Assembly: GCA_941918925.1 (NCBI GenBank)
Contig: OW799233.1
Coordinates: forward strand, 43,948,275-44,012,274
Length of the DNA: 64,000 nt
Direction: 5' to 3'
Source: Phyto melanocephala
Lineage: Eukaryota > Arthropoda > Insecta > Diptera > Rhinophoridae
Below, piece by piece: positions 22,969 through 35,525 of this stretch; positions within the stretch are counted from its first letter, which is position 1; each line of letters starts with the position of its first letter. A model generated the notes under the pieces. That model ran no database searches. It saw only the letters and a list, made by a program, of their open reading frames with translations, and was not told where the DNA came from. The translations under genes were made by a program, and so were the position numbers.

Positions 22969-23384
22969 TTTCTTATATAAAATAAGTGTTTTTGTTAAAC
23001 TTTGTCAGAATTTTTTTTTTCGTTGTTGTTTAATAAAAATTTTTTTTAAATTAAACTTTTAAAAATTTTTGTTTCACTTATAGTTCCCCCCTCAAAAGCT
23101 TATGCTGTATCCGCGCCTGCCAGGGTGTAAACCTCTACCTCACCCATTTTACATGTCAAGTATTTTGTTGGTATCTGCTTTAACAAAAGAGCAAAAATAT
23201 AATTAATTATTAATTTATTAACATTTTACCCAAATCACGCGTTGCCATTTTTCTTCCTTTTGAAACGTTTAAATTTTAATTCTTCTTTCTTACTATGTTT
23301 TCTTTTTGCCCCTAACCGTTTAGCATAATGTAATTGCATATAATTATTCGGAAAGCTTTATCATTTCGATAACACAAGAAAAAG

Positions 23385-24140
23385 ATGGTGGTTCTAGTGT
23401 ACCAGTGCTAGACAATTATTTGGCTGTCAAAAGATACAAAATGACATCAAAATTTATTTTCGATCAAATTTTCAAATATTTTCCAAAGAGCCTCCTCCAG
23501 TAATTGTCAATCGAAGCCAGAATTCTCGAATTCACTCCTCATATAAAAGCTCTGCATGTGGTCATTCGAAACTTCGGGGAACTTTAACTTGATACAGCTA
23601 ACCAACGCCACGCAATAAACCAATGTGAGAGTGAGACGCAAAACTCTCAAAGCCAGACGAAAAGGATGGCTTGATTATGCCTATTCGACAACAATAATGA
23701 CAAGATCTTGACCCGACCAGAGCTGAATTACAACTGCTTATACCATTTATTTATTTTTTCTTTTAATTTAAGATTACTCCAATGGAGGTTCTAGTGTACA
23801 ATTATTGGCTTGTCAAAAGACAATACTGCCATCACCAATTATTTTTTCAGAGCAACCTCCAGTAACTACCAATCGACCTATACCTTCGTATAGAAAGGTG
23901 GAATTTCCAAATTCGACTCCTTATCTAACAATCTGCATGTGGTTAATTGATAGTCCGAGTAACTGTACCTTTGTACAGTTAACCGACGACACGCAATTAA
24001 CCAATGCGGGAATGAGACGCAAAACTCTCGAAGCCAGATAAAAAGGACGGCCTGATTGCCCTTAAGAGATAATGGCAATGACGCGCGAGCTCTTGACCCG
24101 ACCAGAGCTGAATCACGACTGCGCTTTTACCATTTAATAA
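23385..24140. repeat. Divergent tandem duplication (about 390-bp unit)
   Basis: 23385-23755 and 23780-24140 share blocks in the same order: GGTTCTAGTGTAC, CTGCATGTGGT, GAGACGCAAAACTCTC, TTGACCCGACCAGAGCTGAA. Unit divergence is considerable. I do not recognise the unit; two old LTRs or a decayed SINE-like repeat are possible. Confidence 0.6.
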
Positions 24141-25958
24141 ACACAAGAGTTACCATATAGATTTGTAAAAAGTGTTACCTGACTTTAAAAAAAACAGCAC
24201 AAAAACACGCTTGTTGTTTTTTTCCTTAAAAAAATTAAACAACAAAATGCGCTTTCGAAAACCATCCATGCGTTAATTCTAATAAATAACAAAATGATTT
24301 ATAGGCAAATTGAAAATGCAAATGAAAAAAAAAACTAAGTTTTAACTAGGAATGTGGCAAATGTAAGGACTAACTAAATAAATTAAAAAAAGATTTCAAA
24401 AGCTAAGATTTGTTTATGGCTGGTGACTCAAGACCAAACAAAAAATAAAAACTTAAAATAAAACAAAAAACTAAAATAAAAACTTAACTTAGCACTTGTT
24501 TAACGTAAAAAGCGTATAAAAAACGTTGGTTTAATGAAAATAAAAAAACAAAACAGAAAAATCTTAGCCGGCTCATCAGATTTCTTAATTTAATTGGCTT
24601 TTTGACTTTAAAGGAAGTTTGAGCAAAAAAAAAAAGAAGAGGTTCAAGTAAAAAATCAGAAACAAAATGAATTTCCTTTGGGTTGAAAACATTTGCACAT
24701 ACTTGCTACTTTATACATACATACATGCATATATACTGCTTTCCATACACAGATACGTGAATGTTTAAATGGCCTTATAGAATTTGTAGGGTTAGGATTT
24801 GTATGATTTTTTTTTTTTTTTCAAAATTTCAACAAAGTTAAGGTTAAACAAAAACTATACATTTTTATGAATAAGACTAGAATCATCTTAAGAAGTTTAA
24901 CAGACAAACTGTCTGCTGGTTGTTACAACACCATTCTTCAAAAAAAAAAAAAACAAACAAAAATGAGAAAACAAAACAACACCAAGACGACAATTTCGTT
25001 TTTAGACACAATTCCAACACCTTGTTTAACTTATTGTTGAGATTTTGGTTTTTTCTTTTTTTTTCGTACCATGTTTATGCGACTGGAAGCTGTTACTTTT
25101 GCCATTAACACCTCGTTTTTTTAGGTTTGTCTTGATCAATGGATCAGTGTTTCGTTTACTACTCGTATATTCGAAACCTAAAAAAAAAAGTACCCATATG
25201 GACTTTTGTATGAATATGTATTGTACGTGTGTTTGTACACTGTCATTTCAAATTAAAATACATTCGCTTGTAGTCAATACTCATCCCACAAAATTTTCAA
25301 CGATAAACGATCTGTTGTTTATTTCAACCTCTTGGCTTCAAAACATGTTGCCTTTGCTACCAGAGAATTTTCTGTTTTGGTTACTTTAAAGAGATTTTTT
25401 TTGTTGCATTAAAATTGCAAGCAGCTACTGGTCTTTAACAAAAATGTAAGAGTCTTGCGGTTGACATTGTGTTACATTCAAACCACTTGTAAATTAACGA
25501 AAACGTGGGAATTTCGTTTCTCATTTAAATGTACGTTTCAGTACAAGCATTAAATTATTCTTCTTCTTACGATTCTGAAAGGTACCCTACCGGTAAACAG
25601 CAGGATAACAGGTGCTTAAAATAGAACAAGATTTTCATTATTTGCCAATAGGCGAAGAAACTTCAATATTATTTTGTTTTATCCAAATTTTTGATTCATT
25701 ACAAAAAAAAATCGTAATAAAATTAGGCATCATTGTCTAGTAGCACAGTCTGTAAACAAGGTTACCAGATGATTTCGACAAAATCGTATATATAAAAGAG
25801 AAATTTAAAAGGTACCTAAATGATAATAAATATTGTTTAGGGTTACCCGGTTAAGGTCTCCCCAATAAGGGCGATTCGATTTTTAAACATAATTTTAAGA
25901 ATTTAATAAAATTCTCATTAATGAAATTCTTTTTTAATATTAATTTTAAAGACGGGCG
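24141..25958. other. A+T-rich intergenic DNA
   Basis: No gene recognised; many A and T runs and a TACA repeat near 24713. Confidence 0.5.
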
Positions 25959-25984
25959 GGAGGCCAGGGACTGTGTATATTCCT

Positions 25985-26720
25985 TTTAGTTTGAGTAATC
26001 CTAAGTTCGGGGGAGTGCGTGATCAGCAATCAGGCAGAGATGTTTTGCTTGCTACAAGCGTTTGATCATCTCTTATAGTATCGGATGCAAGGACATAGAA
26101 TTCTCATTGCACTTGATAACCAGTCGGCAATAAAAAACGTGCACCGCATGAATGTAAGCTCCTCTTTGGTGCTTGAGTGTATTCTAAAGCTCTATAGAAG
26201 CGCTATTATAAATTCGGTGACGCTAAGTTGGGTAAAGGGACTCGTGGGCGTAGTTGGTTATGAAACGGCCGAAAATGAAATATGTGGCAACATTCAGTGA
26301 ACCAGAACCCTGAGTTGATCTGGGTGATGGGTTGGTGCGGGCAAAGGTCTTTCCATGGGTATACTCTATGGTGCTGCGAGGTTGGATAGATTGAATCATT
26401 TGAAGACAGGATCGTATGCTGCTCAAAGAGCCTAACAGAGGTGCCTTAAAGATACTTAGTCTTAATTCGAGTACGATAATAACTGCTTTCCTTACGAGAT
26501 ATGGAAACTTTGAATATGATCTGCAAAAGATGCTGATATACTATATACTAGAATGTGCCTGGAGGATGCTGACACAGCAGCGCATATATTATGCAAATGT
26601 ACAGCCTTGACTAGCAAAAGATTGAGAATCAGAGGCATACAGTTTGGATGCTATAGATGAGCTTAGTCTAAAGGAATCGGTAGTGTAAAATCGTTTTCCA
26701 GTCTAGAGCCATTATCGGTG
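25985..26720 (+). mobile_element. LINE remnant: RNase H and zinc tail
   Basis: From 26085 LIALDNQSAIKNVHRM and VTLSWVKGLVGVVGYETAEN match the RNase H blocks (DSQAAIK; LVWVPGHxGxxGNExAD) of I/R1/LOA-type LINEs. Around 26548-26640 CLEDADTAAHILCKCTALTS is the post-RNase-H Cys/His motif. Several stops and shifts separate the blocks. Confidence 0.75.
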
Positions 26721-27339
26721 CTGACATGGGACTCAGAGAAGGATGCTTATCTGTAACCTTGAAATCACTACTGAGCAGCGAAGGAGATCGAGAAAGGACC
26801 AAAAATGGCAGTGGTCTGCTACGATATTTTTCCTACTTACCCAAGACCCAAGTATGAACTATGTATGGGATATGACATCCTTCAAATTACCGCCGAGTCT
26901 TCACACGATTAAAGAAATTTAAATTTCGATGATTGTCTTAAATATCGAAATAAGTTTAATGGAAGGGCAAGATTATATCGGCAATAAATCAAATGTAGCA
27001 TATTAGCATAGATCGATCAGTATTGGTATCCAACTTACGTTACCAATTCCCGATTGCAATCCACTACTGTTTGTTTTAAACTGATTTAAAAAAAGTTTAA
27101 TTATTTGTAACTAAATATTTAAAAGTAGACTTGAAAGTCACAGTTAAGACCACTACAAGCGATATACATCTACCCGTTCCTATAATTATAAATTTTGAAA
27201 TTTTAACCAGCGGTTATTTCTAATCTGGCAACACTTATGCCATTTTATTCTGTCACAAAAATTCAGTATATTATCTCCGCTGAACGAAATAAATCGATTT
27301 ACGCTTTCGAAACGTTAGGATTTATTAGAAATTAATTTC

Positions 27340-27960
27340 CAAAACAAAGATGGGCCAAGGAGAAACTGCACGATGAAGTCGATTTAAAAAAAATCATCTT
27401 TTCGGATGAAGCTCATTTTCGTTTTGGTGGGTACTTTAATAAGAGAAATGCCGTATTTGAAGCTCTGAAAACCCAAACGTGGTTTTGTCAATGCACCCAT
27501 TACGAGTGACTGTTTGATGCGGCTTGTGGGACACATATTTCTTTAAAAATGTGGGCGGCGCAACTATTATGGTCAATGGTGATACCTATCGCATCATGAT
27601 AACCGAATTCTTTATGACCGCTCTTCGTGGTATTAGTGTGAACGATAAATTGTTTCATCAGTATGGTGCAACTTGCCACACATCTTATGTCACAATTGAT
27701 TTATTACAACGTTTGATAGCCGTTTAATTAGCCGAAATGGTGATGTCAATTGGCCGCCAAGAAGCTGTGATTTCATACTGTTGGACTATTTTGTGTGGGT
27801 TGCCGTTAAAGACAAGTGTAATGCAGGCAAACCAGATACCATTGAGCATTTGAAAGCCAACATTCGTGATGCCATTGCCGAGATACAACCCTATACACTC
27901 GAAAATTAGTCCGATAGAATGGGGTACTGTGAGTACAGCCACGGCAGCCATATGAATGAA
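27340..27960 (+). mobile_element. mariner transposase remnant
   Basis: IIFSDEAHF (27391-27420) and, in another frame, YGATCHTS..TIDLLQR (27660) match the DDE domain of rosa-like mariners. Stops and frameshifts throughout; no terminal repeats identified. Confidence 0.75.
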
Positions 27961-28393
27961 ATATATTTCACTTCTAACCGGAACAATTGTGCTTCACAAC
28001 AAAAAACTAAATTTGGAAAATTTTCAAACCGTTTTTTTTTTTTGTTTTGTTTTATTGCATTTATAAATTTAAGCTTCTAATGGCCCTTTATATAGCTATG
28101 CATGTATTTACAGGGCCCAAATTTTTGTAATCAAATTCAATTGAAATCTTACCCGATTTTTTTTGCCGTCAAAAATTGTTTCTAAAAACAATTCTTTCAT
28201 TTTTGCTTGACTAAGAGAATCACATTGTTGAGCGCCAAGGTAACATGAAGTCCTTTTTATAATCTCAAAAGGTCTGTTATTTACATACATACCTAAGTAA
28301 GAACATTAAGTTGAAGGCGCTAAAATTCTGTTGTTGGAACAAAAAAACTCCCACGCTAAAGCTTGAATTTAGGTATGGCTGTTAGTCTTAGAA

Positions 28394-28606
28394 CCATTAT
28401 TACAACTTGCCTTTAGTTAAAGGCAGGATTTTGTTGGACCGATAAATGGCTTTGCATTATAAAGCCCTCATTTATCATTTATTTATCTATTAAATATTAT
28501 TATTGTTAACAATAATTACATTAAAAAGTGGAAGTTGTAATATTGCTAAACTATTTATCGGACGCAAAAAATCCTACATTTAACTAAAGGCAAGTTGTAA
28601 TAATGG
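28394..28606. mobile_element. MITE with about 55-bp TIRs
   Basis: It begins CCATTATTACAACTTGCCTT, and the last bases are the inverse complement. The first 28 bp are identical and homology extends to about 55 bp with a few mismatches. 213 bp, A+T-rich interior, non-coding. Confidence 0.8.
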
Positions 28607-29092
28607 CCCTTAGAGGCATTTTTGTGTACTTCTGTACCTAATAAAAATTCTTTTGGAAAATTCAGATCGAAAAACAGTTCTTAAATAATATCAATTGTGA
28701 ACAAATGCATTCATATTGATATTAAAAAAAAAAAAAAACATAAAAATTTTATGTCAGCATGTGGTCTTTTAAATTCGACTTAAAACCTTTTAAAAGATCT
28801 CCTGCATGTTGTTCAATTGTGTCGGGCTTTTGATATTGAAAAAAAAACTGATAGCAATGTTTTTAAATAAACTTGAAAAAAGCTTTTAATAATGTTGGTT
28901 GATGCTTTTTAAGTTCAATTTTGTATTTCTAAATATTTTTTTATTAAAAAAAAAACATAAATTCACTTATTCATTGCGGTAGCAATGATTATGACATTTT
29001 TCGTGTTATAACACACCCACTTTATGATTGGAACTGCACTTCTTTCGATATCTTTCTATAATATTTCTATGTAATAATTAATGAATTCACAT

Positions 29093-29232
29093 GGTGTCCT
29101 AAGTGTTGTATTGTCATAGTGTCATAATTTGGCAAGAGTTTAAAAAGTTTAAGCATTTTCACAATTAACAACACACAACTTTTTATTAATTCAAAAAATT
29201 TAGGAATTTATGACAATACGACATTCAGGTGT
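29093..29232. mobile_element. Short TIR MITE
   Basis: GGTGTCCTAAGTGTTGTATT at the left and the inverted ..AATACGACATTCAGGTGT at the right; about 140 bp. Related to 8084-8176. Confidence 0.6.
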
Positions 29233-29235
29233 TGC

Positions 29236-29805
29236 TGCGAATACACCAAACATGTATTGTATATATTTTATTGCATTTTTTACTTTAAAGTTAATGTCGT
29301 TTTTTTTTTAATAACATCATTATTATTAAATGCTCATATAATTTTCATTTAATTACAGTTTTCACATGCACAACAAAACGAGAAAGATACATGTTACACA
29401 CATATGCATGTACTATGTATGAGTGTATGAATGCTAAATGTCACCTATCCTGTATTTATGTGGTTTAATATCAGGTAACAGTATGTAAGATAAATGTTTC
29501 AATAACATTTGATATTCTTGGCGTATTTTCAGGGACATTATCACCATGACATTTTCGTCTATGAATTATTGCCATAGAACCAGTTGTAATTTGACCGAAA
29601 TTATCGTAAATAAAATTTTCATTGATCCGCGTGACAAAGGGAATTAAGCATAGCAATGTTATTTTAGTGACACCGTACTTTAAAAACTTTAAACTTAGAA
29701 ACTTATAAGTAAATAACTTAACATAAAAATTCGCTAATGAATCTCGCTGTGTATGAACAACCGTGCTAGTGGATTGTCGTTCATGTCGATATTTTGTTTT
29801 TAATA
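29236..29805. other. Intergenic DNA, no gene seen
   Basis: A+T-rich; no supportable feature. Confidence 0.5.
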
Positions 29806-29831
29806 CCCTTTACCTGTGGTGCACAAGGGTA

Positions 29832-30084
29832 ATTCTGTGGCTTGGAGCTTAAAGGGCCAATGTCAAAAAATTGACTTTTGAGAAAATTGGAATTGAACTT
29901 TTACTTTTATAGATGCTTTCATAGTGACATTGGCCAGCATTTTATTTCTGAAGCTGTTCTGGGTTTAGTATGACTTTATCTGTTTTACCATAATGAAAAA
30001 GAGCAAGAAAACAAATCTAATGCAATGATTAACTCAAAAGAGCAAAAAAGTGACATTGGCCCTTTTAGCTCCAAGCCACAGAAT
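29832..30084. mobile_element. TIR MITE, intact copy
   Basis: It begins ATTCTGTGGCTTGGAGCT and ends with AGCTCCAAGCCACAGAAT. 253 bp, non-coding. It is the uninterrupted version of the MITE split at 3212-6003. Either a TA or an AATT duplication can be read at the borders here, while the other copy supports AATT. Confidence 0.85.
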
Positions 30085-30594
30085 TATATATAGCTTTGTC
30101 ATTCCGTTTGTAATTTCTACAATTTTCATTTCCGATCCCATAAAGTATATATTTTCTAAAAGCTTATGAATAGTGGAGTCCATTAAGCCATATATGTATG
30201 TCCGTCTGTTCGTGTGTTGGTTGAAATCAACTTTTAGAAGCATCCACATGTTCCTCAGATTATGGTATCAATCTCTTGGAAATATCCGGGAATAAATCGC
30301 TATTCAAATTCAGCACAATCGCCCTATAACTTTCTGAAATATGAGTAAATAAACACGACTGCCTCTGTTTCTTCCCATATTTTTACCACCAAAATTAAAT
30401 TTTATTAGCCATAGAATAATTTATAGGTACTTTTGCTACTATTTGTAGATAATATGCTTTTAGAGATATTCGTGAAAATTTTTGGATAAAGCGTGCTCTA
30501 ATCGGTAAAGTTATAGGCAAAAATTTTTTTTGAAAAATATACTTATATTCCAAAAATTTGCAAACAAAAATCAATATTTTTCAGCTTCTAGACA

Positions 30595-31287
30595 GACGTG
30601 ATCAAGATTAACGTCGGCACCGACATTGAATGTCTTAATCCGACGGTGGTCTTAACCACTGGGTTGGAGCCGTGCCTCCAACCATTGCCCCTGTAACAAT
30701 GCTGTACTCCTCAGCATGCCACAGGTTGCAATTTAATCATAGGCTGTTTTTGGTACCATATGAATGCACCTTGCTCAGGAGTTTGGGCTATCTAATCCCT
30801 TAAAGGGTTTTTCGCTTTCGGATTGAACCAATCAGCAACCATTCAGTGGGAGTTCAAGGAAGGATGCCGAATTGGCTCACAGAATAGCCACTTCCCGAAC
30901 GAGACGTGGACTGAAATTCACCATTCGCTCCGTTCTGTTGAGATGGCAACAGCACCCAAAAACGTTCGTGTTATCCGAAGACTGCCCAAAGGACAGTCAT
31001 CAGCCCTCACTTCTGTATCCGTTTTCCGCTTGAAATAACCAGAGCCACCACGTGTACTCCGAAGAGACCTCACCAATAATCAGACAGAGCAAAGTCCTGG
31101 GGCTTACTGATTACCGTAGTACCAGATAGTTTCGGTCTCTGGTCAGCCTAGAAAAGTCTCCGACCAGAGATTATTTTCTTCCAAATTATGGCTCCAAGAA
31201 GCCAGAGGTGTTGGCTCACCTCTTTACAGCGAGCTGGCAAACACCAAGGCCTGGAAGAATGACCAAGGATCTGTGCCCCCCGGGGGG
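30595..31287. mobile_element. Unclassified 693-bp insertion with 12-bp target duplication
   Basis: AGCTTCTAGACA (30583-30594) is repeated as AGCTTCCAGACA (31288-31299), and the DINE-like repeat continues cleanly on both sides. The insert is distinctly more G+C-rich than its surroundings, has no terminal inverted repeats and no poly-A, and ends in CCCCCCGGGGGG. A plus-strand frame of 71 codons (30823-31038, with PKNVRVIRRLPKGQSS) is not recognised. A retroposed sequence (SINE or 5'-truncated LINE) is the best guess from the long target duplication. Confidence 0.65.
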
Positions 31288-31905
31288 AGCTTCCAGACAA
31301 CCGGGAGTCAATATTGCTATCATCTGAACGGACTTGACTAGCGCAATATAAGCACTATAAAAAATTTAAATTCATGTCGGCCGCCACTACAAAATGACGG
31401 ACAATATATTTATATATGGGCCAAATCTGGTATTGTAAAATGTAACTTCTTAAACACCTTCTATATTCGTATCAAATGAAATGGCTTGACCATTAGAAGA
31501 CAGTTAATTATTAAAAAATGTAAAATCCAAGATGGCGTATAAAACAAAATGGCGGAACAAATTTCTTTAATCCCATCAAAATGGGCATCTAATGAAAGGG
31601 CCTGGTAGAATACAGTTAACTACGTAAAAATTCAAAATCAAGGATGGCGTCGGAAATAATAAAGAAAAAATGGCGTATAACATGAAATATAGGTTAAACT
31701 TCGATGTGGGATTATACCTATGTACATGATGGTGAAGGGTATTATCAATTTTTTTTTCAACTGAAAAAAATTTAAAAAAAAAATTAATATGAATCGAAAA
31801 AATTATTTAAATTAATTAAAAATATATGTAGTTCAGACTTAGGAATAAATCAATTAATCATTTAATTAAAAAATTTAAAGCATTATTTTTTTTTTCTGTG
31901 TAGTT

Positions 31906-32235
31906 GGCAGTGCGTCACAATAGGTAGTACGTATTAAACATTCACTTAATAATTATTTGTAGGCATAATTTATAGTTTTACTTACTTAAAAATATTTTAA
32001 AATATAAGAAAAAAACTAAAATACAAAATGCAGAAGGAGAAATTCAAACGGGAACATGATTAATTACCATGGCCAAACGAACACTTTAACTGCATTTTAC
32101 TGCGAATTTAATTGCAAATTGCAATAATAAAACTTATCATAAAAATGCTTGAACCGACAAAACAGTAACAACAACAACAACTGCATACCTTCATACAATA
32201 ATTACCACTACCACAAAAAGGGTTACAATTTTGTA
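31906..32235. other. A+T-rich DNA, no gene
   Basis: The preceding 31746-31905 is a very A/T-rich stretch ending in TTTTTTTCTGTGTAG, one of several similar ends in the window. Nothing else recognised. Confidence 0.4.
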
Positions 32236-32255
32236 TCTATATATATAAAAGTGAA

Positions 32256-32298
<43 letters not shown>

Positions 32299-33108
32299 GC
32301 TATAGACTCCGAAACTGTAAAACCGATCGGGCTGAAACTTTGGTAAGTTGTTGTACACATACCAGGGAGTGTTTATGGGTGAAAAAAAGTGGGCGGGGCC
32401 ACGCCCATAAAAAATTAGTTAGCATTTTAAGCTACTTGCGCATGACCGATTTTTCTGAAACTTTGCACACATATCGAGCTGTCATGACTAAATAATTTCG
32501 TGATAAGAAAAGTGGGCGGGGCCACGCCCCTAAAAAAGTTTTAATTTTGAGGTACTTGCACTGGACCGATTTTTCTGAAACTTTGCACAGATATTGAGCT
32601 GTCATGACCTTATAATTTCGTGATTAAAAAAGTGGGCCACGCCCATAAAAAAAGTTTTTGAGGTACTTGCACTGGACCGATTTTCCTGAAACTTTGCACA
32701 CGTATTGAGCTGTCATGACTAAATAATTTCGTGGTTAGAAAAGTGGGCAGGGCCACGCCCATAAAAAAAGTTATAATTTTGAGGAACTTGCTCTGTACCG
32801 ATTTTCGTGAAACTTTGCACACGTATTGGACTGTTATGACTATACAATTTCATGATTAGAAAAGTGGGCAGGGCCACGCCCATTAAAACAATTATAATTT
32901 TGAGGTACTTGCACTGGTCCGATTCTTCTGAAACTTTGCACACATATTGAGCTGTTATGACTTTACAATTTCGTGATTAGAAAAGTGGGCAATGCCACGC
33001 CCATAAAAAAATTATAATTTTTAGGTTTTTGCACTTGATATTCAATTAAAATTCAGAATGGATTTCGATTCATTAAGGGGCGTAGCAACGTGCGCCGGGT
33101 TTGGCTAG
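32236..33108 (+). mobile_element. Helitron-like element, copy 3 (complete)
   Basis: It starts TCTATATATATAAAAGTGAA after an A and ends TTTGGCTAG before a T, matching the A|TC...CTRR|T insertion rule of Helitrons. A (TG)n tract follows the start. The interior holds about five to six tandem units of roughly 110 bp (CCACGCCCATAAAAAA.., TTTGCACACATATTGAGCTG). GGGGCGTAGCAACGTGCGCC forms the subterminal hairpin region. There is no helicase gene, so it is non-autonomous. Confidence 0.85.
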
Positions 33109-34870
33109 TTTAAAATAAAATTGAATTTTTATTTCTGCTTCTTTTTTCTTAATTTATGAATGTCATACTTTAGAATTTGTATGTAAATAATAAAAACATA
33201 AATATTAAATTTTAATAAGGTGCCAGACATATAAAAATATATTAAAAAATTATAAAAAACAGAATACAGTAGGTATTTAAATAATGCCAACAAAAAAACA
33301 ACAAGAGAAATGCATTAAAAAGCTAACAATAATTCTGTTTTTTTTTTCAGCAAACAACAAAACTAATATAATTTGCACTTTATCAAGCACAAAAAAACAA
33401 CTTTTGAATACCAATTTTCATCACTCAAGCGAAAATTACAGTTTGTCATTTTGTTTTTAAAATAGTTTTTTGTTTACTATTGCCCGTTAGTGTTATATTC
33501 TTAAATGAATACTGTTTGACGCAACCCGGAATGTGTCACAAAAAGGAACATGTTGTCACTTTAGCCTTTTTTCCTTCGTTTTTATTTAAGTTGAATATTA
33601 AAGTGATAAGTGACCAGTTGTTGTCCACCCTAAACATGTTAATATCTTTTATTTTTCTGATATTATAATATTGATAAAATAGTTTCGTGGTTTTTTCACC
33701 AGACTTTTTGCATAAAAAGTGTTTAAATGCATAATAGACATTTCTGCAAAAAATGTACAAGATTTTGAATATTCATGTTTAGCCTAATAGAATATTTTGT
33801 GGTGGATTATTAATGTTAGTTTTAATTACAAGACGGGTAACCTAGCGTTTACACATGCCACTAACAGTTCGAAAACTCAATACATTTAATTTTTTTTTAC
33901 TAATTAACTCACATTTTATGCAATGGCAGCTCCAGTGGCAGTTATTTTTATAGGAAAATTATTATCCTCCAATCTATGATTTTCTTCTTATTTTCCTTAT
34001 GAAATACTAAGTCACTTATAGTTAGTATCCTCTCTATTAGATTTAAAGCTGTGTTGATAATAATTCTTTTGGGCTGTTTCGAATAGTAAGTAATGATCCT
34101 TCCTGAGGATGTTAATTTTTGGTACCAGTCGATTAATAACCTTTTTTCCCCTCTTATTATTATTTATGCGTCTAAATAGGAAAGTTTTAAATCACATTCC
34201 TTTTCAACAGTAAATTCAATATCTTGACACAGAAAAAAATAAATATGAATTTCAATTACGAAATAAATATTATTAATTAAAAAATTGTTTAATTTTGCTC
34301 CAATCAACAAAATAATACTATTAATTAAATGAAAATTAATAATTTTAATTGAAAAAATTTTAAAAAAAATTATCAATTAAAACAGTATTTAAAAATAAAT
34401 TAAAATTTCCATAATTTTCAAAATTTATTTTAATTAATTTGATCATGTCTATAATTGAAATTTGTTATTTATGTAATAAAATTAAATAAATAAATAAATT
34501 ATTTACCCTGTTTAGAGAAAGAATAAAAAAATATATTTTTTTGATATTTATACTTATATTCTTAATATACATTATGGTACATATAAATCTATATTTTATA
34601 TTACATATTGTTACTTATATATAACAATAATTTAATATAAGAAGTAAGGCTCCACAAGTACACATACTATACCATATCGAAAGTCGAAGATCCAAAAATA
34701 ATTTGTTGCGTGTATCATTTCTGTACGTATAAAGAGAGATTTACCGGTAAATAGACTTAAGTAGACACAGTGAAGAAATTCAACTAATTTACCTACTAAA
34801 ATGAGAATTCTACACGCAGAGAAAAAACATGGTTAACAAATGATCTTTATTATCATTACTTGTTCATAAC
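33109..34870. other. A+T-rich intergenic DNA
   Basis: No gene recognised. 34225-34520 is a repeat-like block of AATTAATT/AAATAAAT motifs starting at ACACAGAAAAAAATAA. Confidence 0.45.
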
Positions 34871-34999
34871 TGTCCCATATGGTATGTACGTATTTTATAT
34901 GAGATGAATGGTGATACAAACAATTGTTATTGCATGACTACACGTTGTGAAGGGTATATAAGATTCGGTACGGCCGAATATAGCACTGTTACTTGTTTT
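34871..34999 (+). mobile_element. DINE-like 3'-end fragment
   Basis: TGCATGACTACACGTTGTGA, then GAAGGGTATATAAGATTCGG with hairpin ATTCGGTACGGCCGAAT and the ATAGCACTGTTACTTGTTT end. Only the last 130 bp are present. Confidence 0.8.
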
Positions 35000-35525
35000 A
35001 TAATTTTGTGTTAAAATACTAGGACAAACCAACCAAGCTACCAACTTACGCACAACGTGGCATCTCTGTTCACAATTGCTGAGATTGTTGATGTAATTTT
35101 GTGCGGTGAAGTTACTTATATAAATTGATAATAACCTAACGACCTGTCTTTTTTCACTAAACAAAATTATTGCTTTAAAATATGCTTTTTCCAAGATTAT
35201 AATTATTTTATTTAAAATAAAAAAAATAATTTATTTATACGGTGATGCTACAAGTAAATACAATGCCAATTAAAAACTTTTTCATTCTTAAAACTTTTGC
35301 TCTTCAAATAACTTTTAATTCATTCATTCACAAAAAATCGTATTTTGTATTGTCTTGCTGCTTCCCTTATTTTCGTTTCTGTTCAACAGCAACAACAACA
35401 AAAATCTTTTAAAAAATTTAACTTAAATAATGAAATCTTTTCGCACAATCTCAAATTGCTCATTAACATTTTGTGTTTGCACTATCGCTTTGTAAAAATC
35501 ATAAAGAAAAAAAAAATACAAATAA
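35000..35525. other. Intergenic DNA, no gene seen
   Basis: A+T-rich DNA without recognised features. Confidence 0.5.

Larger units (their letters stand above)
29806..31745 (+). mobile_element. DINE-like repeat carrying two insertions
   Basis: It starts TACCCTTTACCTGTGGTGCA like the 36805 copy and ends with GATGGTGAAGGGTATTATC, without the hairpin terminus. It is interrupted by a 253-bp MITE (29832-30084) and by a 693-bp G+C-richer insert (30595-31287). The intervening sequence follows the 36805 copy closely. Confidence 0.75.

Noticed and set aside
32149..32495. Open frames with Val-Cys repeats
   Set aside because: They are translations of the (TG)n tract of the Helitron-like element; the same artefact occurs at 11693-11992.
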